Origin: Marinomonas sp. THO17
GTDB lineage: Bacteria > Pseudomonadota > Gammaproteobacteria > Pseudomonadales > Marinomonadaceae
NCBI RefSeq assembly: GCF_040436405.1
Contig: NZ_AP031575.1
Coordinates: 3,723,501 to 3,787,500, forward strand
Length of the DNA stretch: 64,000 bases
Direction: 5' to 3'
Below the pieces are notes generated by a model. That model did not search any database. It saw only the letters and a program-made list of their open reading frames with translations, and had not been told where the DNA came from. Shown piece by piece: positions 55,895 to 64,000 of the stretch. The position numbers were made by a program, and so were the translations under genes. Within the stretch, counting starts at the first letter, position 1, and each line of letters begins with the position of its first letter.

Positions 55895-56710
55895 ATGCAG
55901 AAACTTATTGAAGTCACAAAAAGTGTGTTAGAGGAAAGGGCAGATTTGCCTTTTTCTGTTTATTCCTCATCAGCAGAACAATTTATGCTGAATGTTCCTG
56001 TGGCTAAGCCGCTGTTAATTTTTGTCCTATCTGGCAATAAAACACTGGGGGTAAAGAATGAAATAGATTGCCCTTCAGGAAGTTTTGTTTTTCTTTCCAA
56101 TACACCCAATATTGCGATGAGAAATGTACCTAATGATGTGGAGTACTTCGCTATATTAATTGAGTTTTCCTATGCGGATTTTGAAGGAATCAGACAAAAC
56201 AGAGATAGCTCAGAAGCGTATTTTAAAGGGCCAATTGAGCCTCGGCTGAGGCAAACATTACAGCAGTTTATTGAGTGGTCAGCTTTTGCTCCCAAGGAAT
56301 TATGGCATCTTAGACGTCAAGAAATACTGCATGTTTTGCTTTCACTGGATTTTGATCAGGTACGATCCATTGTGGAGCCACCGACCTTAAGTCATAAGGT
56401 GCACACTATTATCAGTGATGATCTGTCAAACGATTTGAGTGCTGAGACTCTCTCTTCCATGTTGGCGATGAGTGAGTCTACCCTAAGACGCAAATTGCTG
56501 GCCGAAGGGGCGAGCTTGCAACAGATTAAGGACAGAGCAAGGCTAGGCTATGGCTTGCACTTGGTACAGACCAGTTTTGAGCCCATTGGATTGATCGCGG
56601 AAAAGTGCGGCTATGCATCCCAATCACGTTTTACCGACAAATTTAAACAACTTTTTGATATTACTCCGACCGCATTAAGAAAGACCAGATTGACGGTTTT
56701 GGGCGAATAA
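55895..56710 (+). CDS. AraC-family transcriptional regulator
   Basis: 271 residues with a cupin-like N-terminal domain (about 20-130) and a helix-turn-helix pair (about 165-265; LSSMLAMSESTLRRKLLAEG, IGLIAEKCGYASQSRFTDKF). ATG 55895. The target is unknown; the PEBP gene follows 77 bases downstream and may be a target. Confidence 0.82.
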   Translation: MQKLIEVTKSVLEERADLPFSVYSSSAEQFMLNVPVAKPLLIFVLSGNKTLGVKNEIDCPSGSFVFLSNTPNIAMRNVPNDVEYFAILIEFSYADFEGIRQNRDSSEAYFKGPIEPRLRQTLQQFIEWSAFAPKELWHLRRQEILHVLLSLDFDQVRSIVEPPTLSHKVHTIISDDLSNDLSAETLSSMLAMSESTLRRKLLAEGASLQQIKDRARLGYGLHLVQTSFEPIGLIAEKCGYASQSRFTDKFKQLFDITPTALRKTRLTVLGE

Positions 56711-56787
56711 ATGGACTAATAAGGACTAAAGTTAAAGGGCAAGTAAGACTAGGATAATGTCTTTAAATCAGCTTAAAGGAAATACAG

Positions 56788-57348
56788 ATGAATATGAAAG
56801 CCGTTAAATTGCGTTGTTATTTTTGGTCCATCATGCTTATGTCAGGTTCGGTATTGGCGGAGTCATTTACCCTAAACAGTGCCGACATAGAACATGGCTC
56901 CTTTATGGGAAAAGCTCAAGAATTTGAAGGTTTTGGGTGCAGTGGAGGCAATCAGTCGCCACAGCTCTCATGGAGTGGTGCACCAGAAGGCACCAAAGCA
57001 TTTGCGATCACTGTTTATGACCCTGATGCGCCAACGGGAAGTGGTTGGTGGCATTGGCAGGTGGTAAATATTCCGAGCAATGTTGCTAGCTTGCCATCTG
57101 GAGCAGGCAATGCCAATAACCGTTTCATACCTAAAGGCAGCAGACAAATCAGTAATGATTACGGTGTGACTGGTTTTGGTGGCGCTTGTCCTCCACCAGG
57201 TGATGGTGCACACCGTTACCAATTTACCGTCCATGCACTATCACAGACATTGGATTTGCCTGAGGATCCTTCAGGTGCATTGACGGGGTACATGATTAAT
57301 GCCTATTCATTAGACTCAGCGACACTGGAAGCCCTTTATAAGCGTTAA
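56788..57348 (+). CDS. Secreted YbhB/YbcL-type PEBP (Raf-kinase-inhibitor-like) protein
   Basis: 186 residues with signal peptide (SIMLMSGSVLA). The PEBP core is clear: SPQLSWSGAPEGTKAFAITV, DPDAPTGSGWWHWQVVNIP, FGGACPPPGDGAHRYQFTVH. Ligand pocket residues (Asp-Pro-Asp-Ala-Pro, His) are present. Periplasmic; function in bacteria unclear. Terminator downstream at 57365. Confidence 0.85.
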   Translation: MNMKAVKLRCYFWSIMLMSGSVLAESFTLNSADIEHGSFMGKAQEFEGFGCSGGNQSPQLSWSGAPEGTKAFAITVYDPDAPTGSGWWHWQVVNIPSNVASLPSGAGNANNRFIPKGSRQISNDYGVTGFGGACPPPGDGAHRYQFTVHALSQTLDLPEDPSGALTGYMINAYSLDSATLEALYKR

Positions 57349-57364
57349 GCTGATCTTGGTAAGG

Positions 57365-57398
57365 TATGAATGGGGTTTTTGAACCCTGTTCATATCTT
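57365..57398 (+). terminator. Terminator after the PEBP gene
   Basis: ATGAATGGGGTT pairs with AACCCTGTTCAT (with G-T pairs) around a short loop and is followed by atctttt. Confidence 0.65.
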
Positions 57399-57400
57399 TT

Positions 57401-57490
57401 CTGGATAGTATAGGTCTGGATAGCACACTTTTGGATTGTACATTTTTGGATTGTACATTTTTGGATTGTACATTTTTGGATAGTACACTT
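57401..57490. repeat. Six tandem 15-bp repeats
   Basis: Six units of 15 bases, consensus ttggattgtacattt, run from 57401 to 57490; three consecutive units are identical. The first two and the last differ at a few bases (ctggatagtataggt, ctggatagcacactt, ttggatagtacactt). They lie between the PEBP terminator and the phhB promoter. Confidence 0.85.
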
Positions 57491-57562
57491 TGTTTTTTTT
57501 ATGATAGCCTCAGTAGAAGGATTCTTTGCCTATAATTGATAAGTGAATTGCAAGGAGGGGTT

Positions 57563-57874
57563 ATGCAAGTAGAACAATATGAACAAGCTGACATCCAGTT
57601 GCTTATTGAAGAATTGAACGCAGGCAGTGATGGCTGGTCTCTAGAGGAGGGAAAACTCACTAAGCAGTTCGTGTTCAGCGATTTTGCCTCAGCCTTTGGT
57701 TTTATGTCTATGGCAGCCCTGTATGCGGAAAAAATAAATCATCACCCAGAATGGTTTAATGTTTACAACAGGGTCAAAGTCCAACTCATGACCCATGATG
57801 TTTCTGGTATCTCCCTCAAAGATGAAGACATGGCAAAGCAAATGGATGCTTATGCCAAGGCGTTTATTAAATAA
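57563..57874 (+). CDS. phhB: Pterin-4a-carbinolamine dehydratase PhhB
   Basis: About 103 residues. Dehydrates 4a-hydroxytetrahydrobiopterin after the phenylalanine hydroxylase reaction, in the cytoplasm. The motif NHHPEW (with the two catalytic His and Trp) and SLKDEDMAKQMD are seen. Length is normal. ATG 57563 with AAGGAGG directly upstream; the longer frame from 57536 is not needed. The phenylalanine hydroxylase gene is not in the window. The 57875-58169 gap holds only a 33-codon ORF without support. Confidence 0.9.
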   Translation: MQVEQYEQADIQLLIEELNAGSDGWSLEEGKLTKQFVFSDFASAFGFMSMAALYAEKINHHPEWFNVYNRVKVQLMTHDVSGISLKDEDMAKQMDAYAKAFIK

Positions 57875-58169
57875 TAGTCACGCTACATATCACGCATCAC
57901 ATCTTGATTGTTACAGGGTTACTTTGGCCTAAAAAAATCCCTCAATGAAGGTCATAAAAGAAACTGACCATCCATTTCTCCCAATTCGGTTAGCTCATCA
58001 GGGTTATTATGAATTACGCACAGTGCTAAAAGATCTGACTAAGTGAGACTTTTGCTTGGCAAGAGAATAGGCGTGATGTGAGCGGTTGAGAGTGTTTAAA
58101 ATGGGGGAAGATGGAACAAAAAACGAAGGGTAATCTGTTAGACTTAGGCGTTTTTCGTATTTAGACCCT

Positions 58170-59231
58170 ATGCAGGACATTGCGGTGAAAATTATACCTA
58201 TTCTTTTATCTGGCGGTGTTGGTCGCCGTCTCTGGCCTCTTTCCCGTGAAGCATTACCTAAACAATGTTTGCCCTTGGTTGATCAAGAACTCAGTCTCTT
58301 TCAACAGACCTTGCTTCGTACCAAGGCACTTGAGGTAGCCGACCCCATTGTGGTGTGCAATGAAGATCATAGATTTTTGATCGCTCAGCAATTACAAGCC
58401 ATAGGGGTAAAAAAATCGACTATCTTGCTAGAGCCTGAAGGTCGCAATACGGCACCTGCTATTGCATTAGCGGCTTTGGAAGTGCAACAGAAATACCCTG
58501 CGGATGCGCTGATGCTGGTTCTGCCGGTCGATCATTTAATGACAGATACAGCGGCTTTTGCTGCCAGTGTATATAAAGCCACAGAGTTTGCTAATCAAGG
58601 AGCCCTAGTGACTTTTGGCGTGTCGCCAACTCGTGCGGAAACGGGGTATGGTTACATTCGCTCAGCCGCGGATCATCAAGTCATAGACTTTGTTGAAAAG
58701 CCCAATTTAGCCAGCGCTGAAGCGTTTCTTGCTGCTGGGAATTATCTGTGGAACAGTGGTATGTTTTTATTCCAAGCAAACGCCTATCTCGGAGAATTAT
58801 CCACTTATCAACCCGCCATTGCAGATGCCGTTTTAGCTGCCTATGAAGAACGCAATGAAGATAGGGATTTTGTCCGAATTGATGCTCAATGCTTTGCGCA
58901 GTGTCCTGAAGCATCGATTGACTGTGCTGTGATGGAGTTAACTAATAAAGCCAAAGTGGTTCCTTATAAGGGTGATTGGAGTGATATTGGTGCTTGGGAC
59001 GCAGTGTATGAGTATTCAGTCAAGGACGCCCATCAAAATGTCTTATGTGGTGAGGTATTAGTGAAGGCGACCCGCAACAGCTTGATTCGCTCGGAATCTC
59101 GATTAGTTGCTGTGGTTGGCGTGGATAATTTGGTCGTTGTAGAAACGGCTGACGCTGTACTGGTAATGGATAAGAATCAAGCGCAAGAGGTTAAAAATTT
59201 GCTGACCGATTGGCAAGATGATAGCTTGTGA
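58170..59231 (+). CDS. Mannose-1-phosphate guanylyltransferase (single-domain)
   Basis: 353 residues. Makes GDP-mannose from mannose-1-phosphate and GTP. The nucleotidyltransferase signature GGVGRRLWPLSREALPKQ, LPVDHLM and DFVEKPN are present. It lacks the C-terminal phosphomannose isomerase domain of the usual bifunctional ManC/AlgA (about 470-480 residues). ATG 58170; an in-frame GTG at 58185 is an alternative start. It is not in a polysaccharide cluster here. Confidence 0.85.
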   Translation: MQDIAVKIIPILLSGGVGRRLWPLSREALPKQCLPLVDQELSLFQQTLLRTKALEVADPIVVCNEDHRFLIAQQLQAIGVKKSTILLEPEGRNTAPAIALAALEVQQKYPADALMLVLPVDHLMTDTAAFAASVYKATEFANQGALVTFGVSPTRAETGYGYIRSAADHQVIDFVEKPNLASAEAFLAAGNYLWNSGMFLFQANAYLGELSTYQPAIADAVLAAYEERNEDRDFVRIDAQCFAQCPEASIDCAVMELTNKAKVVPYKGDWSDIGAWDAVYEYSVKDAHQNVLCGEVLVKATRNSLIRSESRLVAVVGVDNLVVVETADAVLVMDKNQAQEVKNLLTDWQDDSL

Positions 59232-59282
59232 CTTATTAACAGGTCTTAATCTGGTTGCTAGGGTTATTTGGAGAGAAGTATT

Positions 59283-59768
59283 GTGATTCGAGAAATGACA
59301 AAGTCTGATTTTGACGCCTTTTGGCCCACTTTTGCTGAGATAGTGGCAGCGCAAGAAACCTACGCGTTTGATCCTAATATGACTCAGCAAGAGGCCTATG
59401 CACTTTGGTGCGAGTCACCAATGGCAACCTATGTACTGGTTGAAAATGATGTGATTCTGGGCAGTTTTTATATCAAACCTAATGCTATGGGGCCGAGTCG
59501 TCACATTAGTAACTGCGGCTATATGGTGTCCGCCCATGCAAGAGGAAAAGGCGTGGCGCGTCGTATGTGTGAACACTCTCAGCAAGTCGCGAGGACGTTG
59601 GGTTTTGAGGCAATGCAGTTTAATAGTGTGGTCTCTACCAATGAAGTCGCTGTTCGGCTTTGGGAAAAGCTGGGTTTTACTATTATTGGCACCATTCCCA
59701 AAGCATACCAACATAAGCAATTGGGCTATGTTGATAGTTATATTATGTTTAAATGGCTCCTTGATTAA
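59283..59768 (+). CDS. GNAT family N-acetyltransferase
   Basis: About 161 residues. GNAT fold with the acetyl-CoA motif A segment NCGYMVSAHARGKGVARRMC and a C-terminal LWEKLGF. Begins at GTG 59283 (GGAGAG upstream). Substrate unknown; it resembles the broad PhiNOX/toxin-independent GNATs rather than a ribosomal acetylase. Confidence 0.75.
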   Translation: MIREMTKSDFDAFWPTFAEIVAAQETYAFDPNMTQQEAYALWCESPMATYVLVENDVILGSFYIKPNAMGPSRHISNCGYMVSAHARGKGVARRMCEHSQQVARTLGFEAMQFNSVVSTNEVAVRLWEKLGFTIIGTIPKAYQHKQLGYVDSYIMFKWLLD

Positions 59769-59874
59769 ATGGCTCCTGTCTTAATTGACTAGTCGTATTC
59801 TTGCACTCTCATAATGTTGAGCTAAATTATTACAAAAAGAAAAGTTCATAATTTAGCGAATATTAAGGGTGGTT

Positions 59875-60309
59875 ATGAGTCTAGTTTGTTTGCTTTATGC
59901 TAGTACAATCAGTGAAAACTTTTCCCCAGATGACATAAAACAAATTTTGTCATCCGCCGAACGCAATAATGGTAAGCAGCATGTGACAGGGATGCTGACC
60001 TTTGATCGGCGATATTTTCTTCAGTGCCTTGAAGGGGGCCGAGAAAATGTCAATCAGGTCTATCACCGTATCGCTCGTGATCCTCGCCATCAGCGGCTTG
60101 AAATTCTGGATTATCAATGTGTGCCCCATCGAGCCTTTGCTAATTGGAACATGGGGTATTTGCAAAATACACAAACCTTAATTGAACTCTTTTATAAATA
60201 CAGTCCCAGTAACCAGTTTGATCCTTATCAAATGTCTCCAGAGGGGGCCTTTATGCTCTTGCTTGATATCAAACAGGAGATACAGCAAGCGCTGCAATCA
60301 GAATCGTGA
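59875..60309 (+). CDS. BLUF-domain blue-light photosensor
   Basis: About 144 residues comprising one BLUF domain, which binds FAD and senses blue light. The strand with the functional Tyr (LVCLLYAST, Y8), HVTGMLTFDRRYFLQCLEG and RDPRHQRLEILDYQ are characteristic. There is no output domain, so signalling is through protein partners. ATG 59875 with AAGG six bases before. A 22-residue ORF follows 34 bases downstream. Confidence 0.85.
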   Translation: MSLVCLLYASTISENFSPDDIKQILSSAERNNGKQHVTGMLTFDRRYFLQCLEGGRENVNQVYHRIARDPRHQRLEILDYQCVPHRAFANWNMGYLQNTQTLIELFYKYSPSNQFDPYQMSPEGAFMLLLDIKQEIQQALQSES

Positions 60310-60343
60310 GTTGAAGGTATTTGTTGACCAAGAGAGTAGCAAG

Positions 60344-60412
60344 ATGGGCTTGTCTTCTTGGTTTAGCAAGATCCTGAGTCTGCTCAAAAATAGGGTTCGT
60401 GCTATTGTCTAA
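60344..60412 (+). CDS. Candidate 22-residue small protein
   Basis: ATG 60344 opens a frame coding MGLSSWFSKILSLLKNRVRA then IV. It is amphipathic and cationic, with a hydrophobic face, a composition seen in small membrane-active or signalling peptides. A GAGAG-type site lies about ten bases upstream. Only the coding potential and position behind the BLUF gene support it; it could be spurious. The rest of 60413-60803 shows nothing recognisable. Confidence 0.3.
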   Translation: MGLSSWFSKILSLLKNRVRAIV

Positions 60413-60803
60413 CTGAGTGTCTAATTAAGGGTGTGACGTCACTGCTTTGGGGTCAAAACCGATTAAGGCTATCATGCCATAACGAATTAAAGTGATATGT
60501 CAATTTCTCAGAGGAAGTACATTGATCCTCATTCTACTCTGCTATCTATCACCCTCATTGGATGTTGCAAAAATGATTACTCACTCTGCCTAAGGTTAAA
60601 TAGCTTTATATCTGTGTGTGGTCTTTTGGGTCCAGATTTGTGTTTTTTGGTGTGATATATTTTGTTGCCTATAATTCACTTTAAAAAAGATTCTGTACCA
60701 TTATTTTTAACATTTTCTTTATGTAAGATGAATGAGTGAAGGATATTCGAATTCATTATAAAAACCTGTTTATGTTAGTATGCTTTTGTCAAAGGGGAGT
60801 TTT

Positions 60804-61220
60804 GTGAAGCAAAATATTGTGCACATTTCACTGGTTGTGAAAGACTATGATGAAGCCATTGATTTTTATGTGAACAAACTCAAGTTTGAATTAATTGAAG
60901 ATACGTATCAGCCTGAACAGGACAAACGTTGGGTGGTTGTGGCGCCACCGAATTCTCATGGTGTGACACTCTTATTGGCTCGAGCATCAAAGCCAGAGCA
61001 ATTTGATTTCATTGGCAATCAAGCGGGTGGGCGCGTCTTTCTGTTTTTAAATACCGATGATTTTTGGCGTGATTACGAACGTATGAAAGCCATTGGTATT
61101 CATTTTGTACGAGAGCCCCAGCAACAGGATTATGGCACAGTGGCTGTTTTCGCTGATTTATATGGCAACTTATGGGATCTTCTGCAGTTGAATCCAGATC
61201 ATCCTATGGCGAATCGATAG
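60804..61220 (+). CDS. VOC (glyoxalase/bleomycin-resistance-like) family protein
   Basis: About 138 residues with the typical VOC beginning NIVHISLVVKDYDEAIDFYV and a C-terminal metal-binding half (FADLYGNLWDLLQL). Metal ligands His/Glu are plausible (His early, Glu/Asp late). GTG 60804 with GGGGAG nearby is preferred over ATG 60780. Substrate unknown. Confidence 0.82.
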   Translation: MKQNIVHISLVVKDYDEAIDFYVNKLKFELIEDTYQPEQDKRWVVVAPPNSHGVTLLLARASKPEQFDFIGNQAGGRVFLFLNTDDFWRDYERMKAIGIHFVREPQQQDYGTVAVFADLYGNLWDLLQLNPDHPMANR

Positions 61221-61280
61221 CTTTGAGTTTCATTGCGAGTGCATTTTAAGAAATGGGATGAATAGGGAGTAGGAGGTGGA

Positions 61281-61751
61281 ATGCAAATTCGACAAATGGC
61301 ATATCAAGACAGGGCTGTTTGGGCGCAAATGCGTTCTGCCTTATGGCCAGAATACGATGAAGACCATTTACCTGAGTTGGACAAGTATTTTGATGGAAAA
61401 AGTAAGGATATCCTAGTTGCTTATATTGCCGAACAGGATGACAAGGCTTTAGGCTTTATTGAACTCAATATACGCTCCTTCGTGGAGGGCAGTCACCAAG
61501 ATGCCGTGCCTTTCATTGAAGCCTGGTTTGTAACGTCAGAATATCGTGGTCGAGGCGTAGGCAAGGCGCTGATGTTAACAGCACAAGAATGGGCCTTGAG
61601 TTTGGGGTATTCTGAACTGGGCAGTGATACAAATGAATCCAATACATTAAGTATTCGTTTGCATCAAGAGTTTGGTTTTGAGGAGACGGCACGAGTCGTG
61701 TGTTTTCTGAAAAAGTTATCGGCGCAGGATACGTCAGATAAAATATCATAA
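61281..61751 (+). CDS. AAC(6')-like GNAT acetyltransferase
   Basis: 156 residues. The layout and motifs resemble chromosomal aminoglycoside 6'-N-acetyltransferases of the AAC(6')-I type: WAQMRSALWPE near the start, then FIEAWFVTSEYRGRGVGKAL (acetyl-CoA loop) and HQEFGFEETARVVCFLKKL at the end. Such chromosomal genes often have an unknown natural substrate, so resistance is not implied. ATG 61281 with GGAGGTGG just upstream. Confidence 0.7.
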   Translation: MQIRQMAYQDRAVWAQMRSALWPEYDEDHLPELDKYFDGKSKDILVAYIAEQDDKALGFIELNIRSFVEGSHQDAVPFIEAWFVTSEYRGRGVGKALMLTAQEWALSLGYSELGSDTNESNTLSIRLHQEFGFEETARVVCFLKKLSAQDTSDKIS

Positions 61752-61784
61752 ACTGTTTATATATTTACAAGGAGGTTATGGTTA

Positions 61785-62402
61785 ATGAGCTACTTTGTGT
61801 TTGTTTGTTTTTGCTTGGTGGCCACTTTTACACCGGGACCAGCGGTACTCTTAGTGGTTAAGAATTCGGCAAAATTTGGTTTTAAAAAGGCCTTGCTGGG
61901 CATTTCTGGAAATGTGGCGGCAGTAATGACATTGGCGATCTTATCCGTCATAGGTCTAAGCGCTGTGATATTGGCATCGGAGTCGGCTTTTGTCATTATG
62001 AAGTTGCTCGGTGGGGGTTATCTTATTTATCTTGGTCTGAATGCGTGGCGATCAAAAAACCATTTTGTGGTTATTTCGTCGGAAAAAAAACCTCTTGTTT
62101 CTTCCCGAACCTTGTTTATTGAAGCTTATGTCACAGGGATATCGAATCCAAAAGCCTTGGCATTTTATACAGCTGTTTTTCCCCAGTTTATTTCGCTCCA
62201 AGAAAGTGCTTTTGCCCAGTTTAGTCTCTTGGCGTTGACCTTTGCGATTTGTTCTTTTGTCGCGTTATCTGCATATGCTTGGTTTGCCTTGTTGGGCAGC
62301 AAACATTTAGCAAAAGAGGTTGTGGTGACCTGGTTTCATCGACTCACAGGTGGCTTATTCATTGGTTTTGGTAGTGCATTATTGTTGAGTAACAGAACAT
62401 AA
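61785..62402 (+). CDS. LysE-family amino acid/metabolite exporter
   Basis: 205 residues with six membrane segments. The N-terminal TFTPGPAVLLVVKNSAKFG and GYLIYLGLNAWRSK are typical of LysE/RhtB. Exports an amino acid or related compound. ATG 61785 with GGAGG upstream. Neighbouring GNAT genes run in the same direction, with 33 and 43 bases between. Confidence 0.85.
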   Translation: MSYFVFVCFCLVATFTPGPAVLLVVKNSAKFGFKKALLGISGNVAAVMTLAILSVIGLSAVILASESAFVIMKLLGGGYLIYLGLNAWRSKNHFVVISSEKKPLVSSRTLFIEAYVTGISNPKALAFYTAVFPQFISLQESAFAQFSLLALTFAICSFVALSAYAWFALLGSKHLAKEVVVTWFHRLTGGLFIGFGSALLLSNRT

Positions 62403-62445
62403 AAATAGCAAAGGAAATAGGTAAGTAGAGTGAAGGAGCAAGTGT

Positions 62446-62913
62446 TTGGCAACGGTAATTAGAAGGGCTGAGTTAACCGATACAAAGGCGGTAACGGATT
62501 GCGTTAAAGCGGCATTCGAGCACTATATTGAAAGAATAGGGAGACCGCCGGGCCCTATGATGGAAGATTATTATCGGGTCATTTATCAGCATAGAGTGTT
62601 TGTTATTTTAGTCGATGATGACTTGGTTGGCGTACTGGTGTTGAAAGAGCGTGAATCCAGTATGTTGTTGGATAATATTGCGATTCGACCAGATCAACAG
62701 GGCAAAGGTTATGGCATGCAATTGCTTAATTTAGCCGAAATAGAAGCCTTGAAAGCGGAGTTTCCTAGGCTGACCTTGTCGACTCATGTCAATATGCATG
62801 AAAGTATTCAACTGTATCAATCTCTTGGATATGTTGAGACAGAGCGTAAGAATAACGATGGCTACCAACGTGTTTTTATGAAGAAAGATTTGTTATCACT
62901 AAAGGCCACTTAA
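62446..62913 (+). CDS. GNAT family N-acetyltransferase
   Basis: 155 residues. Acetyl-CoA motif LDNIAIRPDQQGKGYGMQLL and the C-terminal LYQSLGYVETERKNNDGYQR. It starts at TTG 62446 with GGAG eight bases upstream. Substrate unknown. Confidence 0.8.
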   Translation: MATVIRRAELTDTKAVTDCVKAAFEHYIERIGRPPGPMMEDYYRVIYQHRVFVILVDDDLVGVLVLKERESSMLLDNIAIRPDQQGKGYGMQLLNLAEIEALKAEFPRLTLSTHVNMHESIQLYQSLGYVETERKNNDGYQRVFMKKDLLSLKAT

Positions 62914-62943
62914 CCAATAAGATGAATTATCGAAGTGAATAAC

Positions 62944-63294
62944 ATGATGACAGAAAAAACGGATGAAGAAATTTATCGTATTGGCAAACCTATGATTGAC
63001 GAGGTGATTGCAGGCTCAAATAGCAAAGATTGGGCATTATTCTCGAAGTACCAAACGGACGAAGAGCGATACGACCCGAATAACAGAAAGAATGTTGAGG
63101 CACAATGGCAAGACAATGCATTCTTAACCAGCTTAAACCCGGAGTGGCCACTATTGACCATAATACGTCGTGGTGAAGTGGCAATGTTAGTGTGGAAGCA
63201 AACCAGTACCCTGATGGCAGGAGAGGTGCTGGCTTGCTATTCCATCCAACAATTCGGTGACGAGGTAAAAGAGGTAGGTTTTCGCATTCTCTAA
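62944..63294 (+). CDS. Hypothetical protein
   Basis: About 116 residues, soluble, mostly mixed alpha/beta (DEEIYRIGKPMIDEVIAGSN, WPLLTIIRRGEVAMLVWKQT, VKEVGFRIL). No family recognised. ATG 62944; the frame opens with GTG 62935. Ribosome site weak. It sits in line with the upstream GNAT gene. Confidence 0.55.
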   Translation: MMTEKTDEEIYRIGKPMIDEVIAGSNSKDWALFSKYQTDEERYDPNNRKNVEAQWQDNAFLTSLNPEWPLLTIIRRGEVAMLVWKQTSTLMAGEVLACYSIQQFGDEVKEVGFRIL

Positions 63295-63377
63295 TTTGAT
63301 TCTTGTCATGTTACTTTATCTGCTGACTCTGGTTGAGTATTATTCTCATCTCAAAAAACAACAATGGGCAATAAAGC

Positions 63378-64000
63378 ATGAAGTTAGAATCCCTTGCACT
63401 TCACCACGGTTATAAGTCTGAAGAAACCACCAAAGCAGCTGCCGTACCAATTTACCAAACCACTTCTTATACTTTTGATGATACTCAACATGGTGCGGAT
63501 CTGTTTGATCTTAAGGTTCAAGGCAATATTTACACTCGCATCATGAACCCAACCACAGATGTGTTGGAACAGCGAGTAGCGGCTATGGAGGGAGGTATTG
63601 CTGCCTTGGCGGTTTCCTCTGGAATGGCGGCCATTACTTATGCACTGGAATGTATCTGTGATGCAGGTAGCAATTTTGTCAGTACCAGTCAATTGTATGG
63701 CGGCACCTATAATTTATTTGCGCACAGTTTTCCGCGACGAGGCATCGAAGCACGTATGGTGTCTGCGGATGATTTTGCTGGTTTTGAAGCGGCAATCGAT
63801 GACAATACCCGTGCGATTTTCTGTGAGTCCATTGGTAATCCCGCTGGTAATATTGTAGATATTGAAGCCTTAGCAAAAATTGCAAATAAACATGGCATTC
63901 CTCTTATCGTCGATAATACCGTCGCCACGCCATTTTTATGCCGTCCGTTTGAATTAGGCGCCCATATTGTTGTGCATTCTTTGACCAAGTACATTGGTGG
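63378..64000 (+). CDS. metY: O-acetylhomoserine sulfhydrylase (MetY), partial
   Basis: The first 207 codons of a PLP-dependent Cys/Met metabolism enzyme; the 3' end is beyond the window. MetY features: AAAVPIYQTTSYTFDDTQHG, YTRIMNPTTDVLEQRVAAME, the PLP-contacting SSGMAAI, Asp in PLIVDNTVATPF, and the Schiff-base Lys in HSLTKYIGG at the window's edge. It makes homocysteine from O-acetylhomoserine and sulfide (MetY) although MetB/MetZ-like specificity cannot be excluded from this part. Weak ribosome site before ATG 63378. Confidence 0.85.
   Translation, partial: MKLESLALHHGYKSEETTKAAAVPIYQTTSYTFDDTQHGADLFDLKVQGNIYTRIMNPTTDVLEQRVAAMEGGIAALAVSSGMAAITYALECICDAGSNFVSTSQLYGGTYNLFAHSFPRRGIEARMVSADDFAGFEAAIDDNTRAIFCESIGNPAGNIVDIEALAKIANKHGIPLIVDNTVATPFLCRPFELGAHIVVHSLTKYIG

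Noticed and set aside
57945-58046. 33-codon ORF MKVIKETDHPFLPIRLAHQG...
   Set aside because: Too short and lacks a ribosome site; kept out of the features.

Overview
This is a stretch of gammaproteobacterial chromosome at about 45% G+C. Gene content (paired glycogen enzymes, several chemotaxis receptors, a TRAP operon with DMSP-type alcohol and aldehyde dehydrogenases, lipoproteins, GNAT enzymes) suggests a marine Oceanospirillales bacterium, most like Marinomonas. That assignment is inferred from the proteins; there is no rRNA or tRNA gene in the window.

Layout. 1-12.7 kb: a TPR response regulator, two methyl-accepting chemotaxis proteins and a minus-strand glycogen operon (GH15/phosphorylase-kinase-like protein, GlgB, GlgX). 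12.8-24.9 kb: housekeeping and envelope genes (YqaA, SPOR lipoprotein, DUF945 protein, SLC13 transporter, HemG, Kef-type antiporter), a small lipoprotein with a sigma-54-type promoter next to a sigma-54 activator gene, a eukaryote-type HisA and ArfB. 24.9-33.3 kb: an accessory zone with an IS10-like element, a REP-associated tyrosine transposase element with several partial copies, hairpin miniatures of its ends, a DDE transposase remnant, and two large imperfect palindromes after small ORFs that look like integron attC sites without an integrase. 33.3-37.9 kb: an AraC regulator with a beta-propeller protein, and a transglutaminase-like periplasmic protein behind a decayed leader ORF.

37.9-44.7 kb: an IclR regulator and a TRAP transporter (DctPQM) with an iron-dependent alcohol dehydrogenase and a CoA-acylating semialdehyde dehydrogenase. 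Together they fit uptake and oxidation of a short 3-hydroxy acid to an acyl-CoA. 45.2-54.8 kb: an AraC regulator divergent from a tightly overlapping operon of two aldehyde dehydrogenases, a complete branched-chain-amino-acid-type ABC importer and a coniferyl-alcohol-dehydrogenase-like SDR. It reads as an aromatic or aryl alcohol/aldehyde uptake and oxidation module. 54.8-64 kb: ordinary single genes (NudK, AraC, PEBP, PhhB, mannose-1-phosphate guanylyltransferase, BLUF, VOC, three GNATs, LysE) ending in a MetY-type sulfhydrylase cut by the window edge.

The strongest unusual signals are the attC-like cassette remnant interrupted by the IS, the REP-transposase family with its miniatures, the TRAP/3-hydroxy-acid cluster with an inverted-repeat operator candidate, the ABC/aryl-alcohol operon, the sigma-54 promoter beside an activator gene, and the lone eukaryote-type HisA.
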